Assembly (NCBI GenBank): GCA_000447185.1
Contig: KE647379.1
Span: 1-29,383, forward strand
Direction: 5' to 3'
DNA: 29,383 bases
Source of the DNA: Vairimorpha apis BRL 01
Lineage: Eukaryota > Microsporidia > Nosematidae
The position numbers and the translations under genes were made by a program. Positions 20,099-29,383 of this stretch are shown here, piece after piece. The notes beneath the pieces were generated by a model. That model was not told the origin of the DNA. It searched no databases and saw only the letters and a program-made list of their open reading frames with translations. Numbering within the stretch: position 1 is the first letter of the stretch; every line of letters begins with the position of its first letter.

Positions 20099-20429
20099 AA
20101 ATAAACTAAATAAACTAAATAAACTAAATAAACTAAATAAACTAAATAAACTAAATAAACTAAATAAACTAAATAAACTAAATAAACTAAATAAACTAAA
20201 TAAACTAAATAAACTAAATAAACTAAATAAACTAAATAAACTAAATAAACTAAATAAAATAAATAAACTAAATAAACTAAATAAACTAAATAAACTAAAT
20301 AAACTAAATAAACTAAATAAACTAAATAAACTAAATAAACTAAATAAACTAAATAAACTAAATAAACTAAATAAACTAAATAAACTAAATAAACTAAATA
20401 AACTAAATAAACTAAATAAACTAAATAAC
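20099..20429. repeat. 9-bp minisatellite, about 36 copies of AAACTAAAT
   Basis: A nearly perfect tandem array of a 9-base unit over about 330 bases. The only deviation I see is one C-to-A change near 20258. The unit length is a multiple of three, so both strands contain long stop-free frames (on the minus strand a Phe-Ser-Leu repeat), but there is no ATG and no gene context. Such uniformity points to recent expansion. Confidence 0.95.
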
Positions 20430-20641
20430 AAATTTTAAAATATTACTATAAAAAAAATAACATTCAACAAATTGACATTAAAAAAACCGTTTTTTATGGA
20501 TTTTTCTGCATTTTTAAATAATAATTGATTTATTTTTTAGTAAACATAAATAAATAATCAAATATAAAAAAAATTAAAATACATTTACTTTTAAAAGTAT
20601 CCCAAAATCATCTAGATAAAATTTAAATTCAATTTAAATAA

Positions 20642-21033
20642 TAAAAAAAATATTAAATCAAGATTTTATTAATAATAAAGTTTTAAATTGGGATAAATTT
20701 AAATGTATGAATAAAATTTTAATTACAACGTAATTTTAAAATTTTGTTACTGATAAATTTTTTTTAAATTATACACCAGATAAAAATCTTTTATTATCTA
20801 TTAAAATACGTAATATAATTTATTATGATATATTCAAATATTTATTATAAAATAATCAATGGTCGGATAAAAATAATTTAACATTTAAGTTTAATAAGTT
20901 TATTTATTGTGATTTAAAACATAAATGTTTAGATTTATTTATGTTTTTACTTTTTTATAGTTTATTTACTACACGGAAAGATATTTTCATAATTAAAATT
21001 AAAAATTATAACAAATCTTTTTTGCTTTTTTAA
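20642..21033 (+). pseudogene. Relic of an unidentified coding frame
   Basis: One frame reads coherently for about 130 codons (FINNKVLNWDKFKCMNK ... FIYCDLKHKCLDLFMFLLFY ... TRKDIFIIKIKNYN) and ends at TAA 21031-21033. It has three in-frame TAA codons (20731, 20737, 20848). The composition (Trp, Cys, Asp, ordered hydrophobics) is more protein-like than the surrounding AT-rich sequence. It does not clearly match family A or B. It may be a dead gene or chance. Confidence 0.3.
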
Positions 21034-21534
21034 CATATTACAAAATTTTAACAATAAACAACAATTTTTACAAATAAATTTATATAATTAAATATTGTAA
21101 TCTAATTTGTCGTTTATATATTTCTATGAATACCAAATTTAAAAAAATTTATAAACTATTTTAACAAATCAAAATTGAATGAAACGAAATTATTATTTAT
21201 AGACTGATATAATTATTAAATAATAATAACAACGTGAAATTAATTGTGAAATTGATTTAAAATTAAAATTTTCTACAAAAATAAGATAATTATTATAATT
21301 CTACAAATTATTTTTATTTAATTTTATATGTATTGATTAATCTGATAATATTTAATTTATTTTATATAAAATATAAATAAAAATAAAAAACATATAAAAT
21401 TAATTAAGGTTAACAGTTAAACTATTAAATTTTGTGGTAGAATAACTATCACATTATTTAATTTATTATTTCAACTTATCGTTTAATTTAATTTTTTAAT
21501 CTATTCAGAATTTCTAGAAAAATAAAAGTTTAAA
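21034..21534. other. AT-rich stretch
   Basis: About 500 bases with no feature recognised. Confidence 0.4.
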
Positions 21535-21555
21535 TTGGCTGACCCCTCAGATAGC

Positions 21556-21705
21556 ATGGACAGAAGGAGCAAGACAGAAAGGACAAACAACCTCAATAAA
21601 TATTTTAAACCTAAACAGTTATCCTGTAAAAATATGTCTATATTAGAAAATTACTTAAGTGCTGGACACCTTTCAGGGAGTCGCACCACAATGAGTATGA
21701 AATAG
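21556..21705 (+). CDS. Possible 49-residue protein in a G+C-rich patch
   Basis: A complete short frame from ATG 21556 to TAG 21703-21705, with a CCCC block 9 bases upstream. It starts MDRRSKTERTNNLNKYFK and ends SGSRTTMSMK. Bases 21541-21600 contain 27 G/C of 60, strikingly above the surroundings, and the patch fades out near 21705. This resembles an inserted or transferred fragment. It sits exactly where family B member 2 should have its N-terminus. It may be a small gene, the start of a mobile-element frame, or a chance frame. Confidence 0.3.
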   Translation: MDRRSKTERTNNLNKYFKPKQLSCKNMSILENYLSAGHLSGSRTTMSMK

Positions 21706-22801
21706 CTTTAAAAAAAAGTGTTTCAATTAAAATTTTTGAAATGAAAAATAATAAAAAGCTAAACAATTTTAAGGATATTAAAACAGAAAAATATAGTATT
21801 TATATAAACGAAATATATAAAAAAAATTTAACAATATAAGAAAATAAAATATAAGATATTACTATCTATAAAAAACAATTAGAAGTTAATTTATCTAATG
21901 ATATCTTTAAAGAAAAGCTTCATATAGAATCAAATTTAATAATTGAGCAAGATAATTTTAATTTTTTTTTGGTTTAACTCAAATTTATAATATCAAAAAA
22001 TTTTCAGTTTTAAATGATTTAATATTTTATTTTATATTTTTAATATAATTTTAAAAATGTATTAAATAATGCTTTTTTATTTTTTATAAAGATAATAAAC
22101 ACATAAGAAAAATAATTAATAAATTAGAACAATGAAAAACAGATCGATAAAATATTAACATTTATATAAATACTAAAAAATTTATTAAATTATGATTATT
22201 ATTGTAATAGTCTATTATTGAAAGAAAAATTTAAAAAAAAATTCAATTTTATTATTAAAAAGATACAAAACAAAATGATTAAAGATTTTGAAAGATGTTT
22301 TATAAATAAAATTTATTATATAAAACAGAAATTAAAAAAAGAAGATGTATCAAATTATAAAATTTTATATTATACTATCAATAATATTAACAAGTTGAAA
22401 GACAAAAGAATTAAACATTTGTTTATTTTGGGATTACAGAATTTATTAAATATAAAATCTAAAAAATTAAATGATAGACTTTCATATTTAAGTGTATTTG
22501 TATATATTTTTATACATAAAAAATAATATTATAATATAAAATGGTATGAAAACTTTAATACTATACTGTTTTTATAAATAATAAAAATATCATATATTTA
22601 ATCGTAAAATTATTGATAAATAATTTATTAATGATTTTTTTGATAATAATCGTATTTATATTGCAATAAACTCTATAAATAATTTTCCTGATTTATTATG
22701 TTACAATAATCTACAGAAAAATTTAACAAATTGCAAAAATTTAAAAAAGTGATTATTGCACTTAATATTGTTAAAGCTAAATTAAATGGAATAAAATATT
22801 A
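21690..22801 (+). pseudogene. Family B member 2 (B2), heavily decayed
   Basis: The family's C-terminal domain is recognisable but broken by many stops. An open piece at 22218-22526 contains LKDKRIKHLFILGLQNLL, the counterpart of LTDKNLKQLCLLGIQNFF in B3. After a frame change comes YYNIKWYENFNTIL (family YY-x-I-(D/E)-W motif), then IYIAINSINNFPDLL (family Y(F/I)(A/T)(I/M)NS motif), and the last piece ends LNGIKY at TAA 22799-22801. Upstream, a Lys-rich stretch (from about 21690; KIFEMKNNKKLNNF) with two in-frame TAA codons probably represents the spacer. No leader or start is recognisable. Unlike B3 and B4, the density of stops here cannot be explained by a few single-base errors. Confidence 0.6.
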
Positions 22802-25529
22802 ACCATCATCATAATAAATGTATTTGTTAAAAAAAACTTTTAACATTTATAAAAGTTTTGGATTTATTTTTTACAAAGCATTTTACGAACGCAAAGAATG
22901 ATTTAAAAATAAAAAATAAATAATTTAAATAGTTTTTATAAATATAGAGATATTTAGAAACAAAGATACATATAAAAATATTTCACGTTAAATTATCTTC
23001 TTATAGAAAAAAATAATTTTATAAAGTTAAATGCAAGTTATTCGTATAATTGTTGTTTTATAAAATCTACTTAAAAAAATACATAAAAGAATTTTAAATG
23101 AATTAAGATGATAACTTAATAATATGATATTGTAAGGTTACATAAAAATATTTATTTAATACGAGTTTTTATAAAATTATAGAAATGTCTAAAAAAAGAA
23201 TTTATTTATAATAATTCATATATTTCAGCAAATAGAAATGATTTTTTTAGATAAATTTATTTTCTATAATAATTATTAATAAATAAATAAATAATAAAAT
23301 CAAGTCATAGTTTTTATTTTTTCATAATATATTTGTAATAATTTTTTACTATATAAGTAACAATTAAAATATTTTAATCTAAAATTTGCTTTAACAACTG
23401 TACTTTAAATAATTTTATATTTAATAATAAATTAAATAAACTTTTTATGCTAAGTTTTAATATAACAAAATAATTCTTCTATCATTTTCATCAACATACT
23501 TTTCTAATAAATTTATTTATTTAATTCAAAATAAATATTATTAAGAAAATAGTTTCCATATTATATTCACTATTTTCTTCAAAAATTATAATGTTTTTTT
23601 AGTTCAAAACTATAGGTAATTATTTTAAAACTAAAAATTAAAAGCAATTTTATTTCTGTATAAGTATATTGATATTTAAAAAGACAATAAATTTTAGTTT
23701 TTTTATTATATAAAGAAATTTTACATTATAGGTTTTTATGTCATAATATTACAATTTTGATTTTTGAGTTTTTTATATATTCTAAGTTTTTTAAAAATAT
23801 TATATTTTCTATTTTTTATTCTTGATAGATATTTTTTTATCATGATAAATAATTTTAAAAATAAATAAAGTTTCCTCTAATTTAGTTAAAATCTGTTTAT
23901 TTTAGATTTAAATCATTATTATCATTTAACATATTTTTTGTATATTGAGTAACTCATTTTATCAGTCATTTAAGAATTATATTTTTAAAATAATAAATAA
24001 AAAAAATGGAAAAATTTATTTTTTTACACATTTTTGTTAAAAATATTCATTTTTACAGAATATCTAATTTAGAATGTTTTTTTAACAAAAAATTAGTAAT
24101 TTGAATTTCTAAATTTTAAAATAATTTTTTAGTAGTAATGATTATTAAGTTAATAAATAACTTATATATTAGATTTATAACTTATATTTATAAATAAATC
24201 GCTTTAAAATTTATCTGTATAATAATATTCAGAATAAAATACAATTTTAAAGAAATACAGAGAAAATATGTTTTTTGTAAAAATATATTTTTTCCTGAAT
24301 CTATTGGTTACATGTAAAACAAAATAACACATTATAAAATTCTCTATCTGTATTTAATTGTTTTATAGATAATTTTAAACTCAAATATTACATATTATTT
24401 ACAAATATAATTTTTATTTTAGTAACTCATAAGTTATAATTATATTAAACATTTTTCACATTTTCTGTTCCATCATACTGTTCTTAGTTTTAATCGTTTC
24501 ACATTTGATTAATACTTTTTATCATATTATGATGAATATTAATTAAATGTAAATGTTTCATAATTATTGATATGCTCATAAAGATTTAGTTGTTACAACA
24601 CTTTAAGTTATTCATAAAAAATTTCTCTTGATTAACTTTGTGAGTATAATTCATATCATTACAATATAATTTTTTTTAATGTTTTTTTTATCACAAATTA
24701 ATAAAAAAATCAATAACATGTATCCCAAATATATTTCTTAAATAAATAAAATTTAAATTTTATAGTTTTTGTCGAAATAATGGATTTAATATTTTTTAAT
24801 TTTTGATATAATTACGAACATAAATAATTGCATCATTTAATTTGATAAAGAAATTACAATGAATCAATTCATAAAAATATTATTTAAAAATCAAATTTTT
24901 ATATATATTGTATTTTTTGCAGTAAATATTTAAAAAAGAATATATGCATTTTATTTATAATATTAACAATTTAAATTAAATGATGAAAAAATAATTTAAA
25001 AAATTTATCATGTATAATATAACTTTTTTCACAAACATCAAAAATATAATAAACAAATTTTTATTTAATTATAAAAAAATATACTTCTTCTTTTAAAAAT
25101 TATTATAATATGAACTAAAATTAATCGTTAAATTATATTTAATAATTTTTTGTTTTTAATATTTGTTATAATTAAAATTTATAATTATAAGTCAATAAAT
25201 ATTGAAAAATTAGAAATGTAATCATATAATATTTATTAACAAATAAATTTTATGTTTAATCTAAGTTTAATACATAATTTAAAAATCATTTTTTATTAGC
25301 TTGTTTTCTTATTTAAATTATTATGAAAAATTAATTTATTCAATTTAAGTAATTTTAAATTTACATATTTATATTCTTTATTAATTATAGTGTTATTACA
25401 ATAGATGTTTAAAAATAATAAAAAACTAATAATTTTCATATCATTATTTATATATGTAATTATTTGATTATAAGTTTTAATTAAATAAATAATATTAAAA
25501 AAATATATAATAATTTTTTTTGATTTATT
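22802..25529. other. 2.7-kb gene desert
   Basis: The longest feature-free part of the window: A/T runs on both strands, no frame with protein-like composition, no recognisable relic or RNA gene. A short tract near 24490-24510 (GTTTCACATTTGATTAATAC) resembles part of the dispersed repeat too weakly to call. Confidence 0.4.
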
Positions 25530-25532
25530 CCC
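25530..25532 (+). promoter_or_regulatory. CCC start-associated motif of B3
   Basis: CCC directly abuts ATG 25533 (TATTCCCATG). B4 has the same zero-base spacing. Confidence 0.55.
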
Positions 25533-27026
25533 ATGTTTTTTAATATATTATATTTAAATTATATTAAATCGTCACAATGTAACAAAAATACAGATAATAT
25601 GCTTTTAGATGAATCGATAACATCAAATTATATTGAACAAAATGATGAAATGATTAAGTATACAAATTATAACAACGTAAACTGTAAAAATAATGATTTT
25701 AATTTTATTGAAACTAATAATGTTTCTGAAGAATTAACAAATAAAAAAGATGACTTAATTAAAGAAAACAAAACAAGTTCAAGTTTTGATGATAAACATC
25801 TACCTTTAAAAAACGTAAACGTTTTAACGATTATAATAACTATGAATTTAAATTTTATAAAAAAATAAAATTTTATCTAATGCTGATGATGAATTTAATA
25901 TAAAAATTAATACATCAAAAAAACAAATTGAAAATTTAGAATTAAATGAGATAAATTCAAATAATCATAATTTATTAAATAATGTCAGACAAATTAATAT
26001 TGATGAGAGTAATAGTAAAGTAAAAAATGATGATATTAAATATACAAAAAAGATATTTATGAACTTAATAATGAAGATTTAAGTAAAACCAAAAGTTTAC
26101 AAGATAATGATGTTACAATTACTGATATTGTATACAACAATAAAATAACAACAAACTTAAATTATTCTCTTAATGATACTATATTACATATTAATAGTGA
26201 AGTAAGCAGTTTATCAAGTTCAAATACTTTTATGGTTTTATTTGAAATTATGGAACAAGATTTAATAAATATTTTAAAATATGCTTATCAATATTTTTAT
26301 AAAGAAAATAATGTTATTACCGATTTAATATATTTATTGGAGAAAAACGCCGACAATGAAAGAAAAATTTTAAATTTTGTTAATGTAATAAAAACTTTAC
26401 TTAATTCTCACTTTGAATATAATCAAATAATAGATTCTGACATTGGAGATTTTTTAAATTCAATTTTACAAACATCATATTCAAAAAAATCTAAATATAA
26501 AGATATTTATAATAAACTTACTGCCAAATATAATGCGTTAAAATATTATGTAGAAATGAAAACTTTTACAGATTTACATGTTTTAAAACATACTATATAT
26601 ACTGTTAATAGTTTGACAGATAAAAATTTAAAGCAATTGTGTTTATTAGGAATACAGAATTTTTTTATTAATAGTTTTAACAATTTACCAAAATTTTATT
26701 ACATACTAATATTATTATATACATATATTAATGAAAATAAATATTATGATATAGATTGGGATGTTAAATTATTTAAAATTTTAGCTATAAAACCTTTTTA
26801 TTTCAGAATTTATAATAACCTTATCACAGCTTTAAATTTCATATTTAATAACAAAAATGAATTTCTATTCTATCGGATTTATTTTGCAATTAATTCTAAA
26901 GATGCTTATGGTAATTTGAATCATTATACAGAATTACAAAAAAATAAATCTCATTTTAACTTATTGAATAATTTATTAGATATATTAAATGAAGTAAAGT
27001 ATAAATTATATAAAATTAATAAATAA
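25533..27026 (+). CDS. Family B member 3 (B3): secreted-type protein with basic cluster and conserved helical domain (three frame breaks)
   Basis: ATG 25533 opens a hydrophobic leader (MFFNILYLNYIKSSQC). The full reading needs one extra base at each of three A runs: 25808-25813, 25859-25865 and 26046-26051. With these it is about 500 residues ending at TAA 27024-27026, which overlaps AATAAATAAA. At the first break the correct frame gives a basic cluster KRKRFNDY, NLS-like. A long Asn/acidic spacer follows. The C-terminal domain, intact from 26232, contains MEQDLINILKYAYQYF, ERKILNFVNVIKTLLNS, LTDKNLKQLCLLGIQNFF, YYDIDWDVKLFKIL and FYRIYFAINS. No catalytic motif or second membrane segment is seen. 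Three breaks all in A runs and all of the same sign suggest sequencing deletions or slippage. The function is unknown; a secreted, host-directed protein is an inference. Confidence 0.7.
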
Positions 27027-28153
27027 ATACATTTAAATTAATATTACGAATTCTAAAAGTATTTTAATAATACTTTATACAAAATAATAAAAATAACATT
27101 AATAAATTATATAAAGTTTTAAAAATATAAATTTTTTTTACATATCGAAAAATAAATAGATTTAATAAATTATATTTTTTGTCTTTATTTATCATAATGA
27201 GGGATTAGATTTATTCAAATATATAACATTTTTTATATTTTTAATTCAAAAAAATATACGTAATAATAATATTGTGATTTGATAATTAATTCACCATTTT
27301 TATACATAATATTTCTTGTTTAAAATTTTTTTAATATGATTTTATTGTAAAAATTTATATGAAATTCATTATCTAATTTTACAAAAATATTACATAATTA
27401 TTAAATAATCATAATATTATAAAACCAAATCTTTATGATAAATTATTTTGTAAATATAGAAAATTTTTTTAATACAATTTTAATTATAAAATTTTTGAAA
27501 TAACAAAACCATTTATGTGATTTTATATATGTGAATATTATAATATAAAAATATTGAAAATATATTTTAGATTGTGATAGTAAAATGAATAAAAATACAT
27601 AACAAAATAAATTTATATTTTCTTTAGAAAATCTTATAAGAAATAACAACTAATATAAATAAGATATAACATTTATTCTTAAAGTTATCAAATGCTATGA
27701 AATGATTTAAATATGCTTTTTTATAACATAGTAGTAATATAAAATTAAAAGTCATATAAATCTATATTTAAAATATTAAATTTAATATTTATTTAATTAA
27801 TAGTTATACATAATTTTTTATTTACTAAAAAAGACATTTATTAAAATGTTGTAAAACATTTGAATACAAGTCTTTTAATATATATAATGTTATGATTTAT
27901 TATAAATAAAATCTAAATAATAATTAATTAATTAATTCTGTACTGTAATGTTTAATAATTTTGTTACTATTTTCTTTAAAATTTAGATTCTCGTTAAACA
28001 TTATTTTAGATGCAAAATTTTTACAAAAATTTTAGTTTTTAAAAGAAAGAAATATGTATTTAATTTATATTAATTTATGTGATTTTTTAATTTTAGCAAC
28101 AAAGCTTACATGAAATAAAACATTATTTTATAAAAAATAAAATAATATAATTG
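27027..28153. other. AT-rich intergenic stretch
   Basis: About 1.1 kb between B3 and B4, A/T-dominated, nothing recognised. It must contain the promoter of B4. Confidence 0.4.
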
Positions 28154-28156
28154 CCC
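28154..28156 (+). promoter_or_regulatory. CCC start-associated motif of B4
   Basis: CCC directly abuts ATG 28157 (ATTGCCCATG), as in B3. It decides the start over the in-frame TTG at 28151. Confidence 0.55.
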
Positions 28157-29383
28157 ATGTTTAATATATTTATTTATTTTATTTATTCAGTAAAAGTCTT
28201 AAATAACAATCGATTACGTAATCAAAATAAATCAAATATAATTGAAAATTGTAAACCAGAAAAAAATAGTAATTTATTATGTAAACATAATAGTTGTGAT
28301 TCAATAACACCCAGAAATAATTTTAAAATAAAAAAGAGAAGATCATGGAAAAATTATTTGTTTGAAGATGGTTATTCATTTCAGGATGATGTTATTGAAA
28401 TGTATAATAAATATAAATGTAATATTTTTATAAAATTGCCAAAAATATTAAAAATATTGATGATTTATGTGCAAATGAGAAACTTAAGTCACATTTATAT
28501 ATATATGATATTAATAATCTTTTTCAAAATGGAATAATTAACAAAAACCAAAATCATAACGTTAAACATATGAAAAATGATTATTTAGATTTGAATTTTG
28601 ATGAATATTATTATCGGTTAAAAAATATTGATCAAAAACGAATACCTAATAGTCATTTGGAAAATGATTTATATTATTTAAAAGAAAACTTAAATATTTA
28701 TATAAAATCAAAAGCATTTATTAAATTATTTAAAATTTTAGAACAAGATTTAATTGTTGTTTTAGAGAATGCAATTAAATTTTGTTATATAGAAAATAAT
28801 CAATTGCAAAATTTACTACAACAATTTAAATTATCTCAACAATATGAAGAAAAACTTTTTAATTTTATAAAAATTACAAATATTTTATTGAATTCAGAAT
28901 TTATAAATTTAAACTGTTTAAATCAAGAAAAACTATCTTCAATGAAATTTATTTTATCTACAGCACATAGTGAATCATTTTCTTCGCATTATATTTTTTG
29001 TTTTTTGTATTATAAATTGAGAACTTTTAAGATGTATTTAAATACAAAAAAATTGACATATAACGATATATTTCATTATAATAATATTATTTTAAATAAT
29101 ATCACTGACAAAAATATTCAATTAATATATATTATTGGTTTAAAAAAATTATTTATCGAAGATTTAAAGTGCTCTATACCCAGATTTATTTATGTTTTAT
29201 CCTTTTTACATATTTTTTTATACGAAAAAAAAATTTTACCATAAATTGGTATGAAAAATTTATAAAAATATTATTTACTCCGCCTAAATCTTATAGAATA
29301 TCTAGAATAAAAAATCAATTATACAATAAAGTTTTTATAAGAAACGATGATAAATTAGTTTATCGTTTATATTTTATGATTAA
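28157..29383 (+). CDS. Family B member 4 (B4): secreted-type protein, 3' end outside the window (two frame breaks)
   Basis: ATG 28157 starts a hydrophobic leader (MFNIFIYFIYSVKVL) followed by an Asn/Ser-rich stretch with three cysteines and the basic cluster IKKRRSWKNY. One missing base between 28420 and 28450 moves the frame to the part containing LENDLYYLKENLNIYI, LFKILEQDLIVVLE, YEEKLFNFIKITNILLNS, NITDKNIQLIYIIGLKKLF and RFIYVLSFLHIFLYEKK. A second missing base at the A9 run 29225-29233 gives NFTINWYEKFIKILF and LVYRLYFMI at the right edge. These correspond block by block to B3, so the protein is probably about 30-50 residues from its end. With B3 it is the best candidate for a functional member. 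Confidence 0.7.

Noticed and set aside
20081..20431. A 116-codon minus-strand frame of repeated Phe-Ser-Leu
   Set aside because: It is only the translation of the 9-bp minisatellite, with no ATG, no start motif and no non-repeat part.
24481..24610. Possible third copy of the dispersed repeat
   Set aside because: Only GTTTCACAT and a short TTGTTACAAC-like piece agree; not distinguishable from chance.
27443..27649. Minus-strand hydrophobic frame of 68 codons
   Set aside because: Phe/Ile/Leu-rich composition expected from A/T runs; no start motif and no conserved pattern.
1..29383. CRISPR arrays, rRNA genes, prokaryotic operons or ribosome binding sites
   Set aside because: No regularly spaced repeats, no rRNA-like tracts and no Shine-Dalgarno pattern; the gene content is eukaryotic.

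Overview
The window looks like a piece of a very AT-rich microsporidian (fungus-related intracellular parasite) genome. Three things support this. There are short intronless genes for reduced eukaryotic machinery: an Sm/LSm protein, an SF3A1-like splicing factor, an AP-3 sigma adaptor, a RAD51-like protein and a B-box protein. At ten likely start codons there is a CCC or GGG block 0-8 bases upstream, the known microsporidian start signal. Stop codons are often embedded in AATAAA. No tRNA, rRNA or CRISPR array was recognised, and I cannot name the species.

Layout. 1-5.5 kb is a core block: the tail of an unknown gene, a tandem B-box zinc-finger gene, a single-pass membrane protein, an SmF/LSm6-like protein, an SF3A1-like gene followed by a 63-residue protein, and AP-3 sigma. 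5.5-11.8 kb carries two minus-strand copies of a family of about 370 residues with hydrophobic leaders (family A), one broken by a single in-frame TAA. Between them lie a RAD51-like protein without a P-loop, one copy of a 142-144 bp dispersed repeat and a retroelement relic. 12.4-17.1 kb is mostly decayed non-LTR retrotransposon: a minus-strand 3' fragment head-to-head with a long plus-strand copy showing RT motifs and a restriction-like-endonuclease domain, then a zinc-finger-like relic.

17.6-29.4 kb holds four plus-strand members (B1-B4) of another family. Its plan is a hydrophobic leader, a short basic NLS-like cluster, an Asn/acidic spacer and a conserved helical C-terminal domain. B1 is interrupted by the second copy of the dispersed repeat, B2 is heavily decayed, and B3 and B4 are nearly intact apart from single-base frame breaks. 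A 9-bp minisatellite of about 36 copies and long gene-poor AT stretches separate them.

The left part reads as housekeeping and the right part as fast-evolving accessory sequence with candidate secreted proteins. Nearly all single-base breaks in otherwise coherent genes go in the same direction (one base missing), and most lie at A/T homopolymers. They may therefore be sequencing deletions, or sites of slippage, rather than real gene death; this decides how many genes here are functional.
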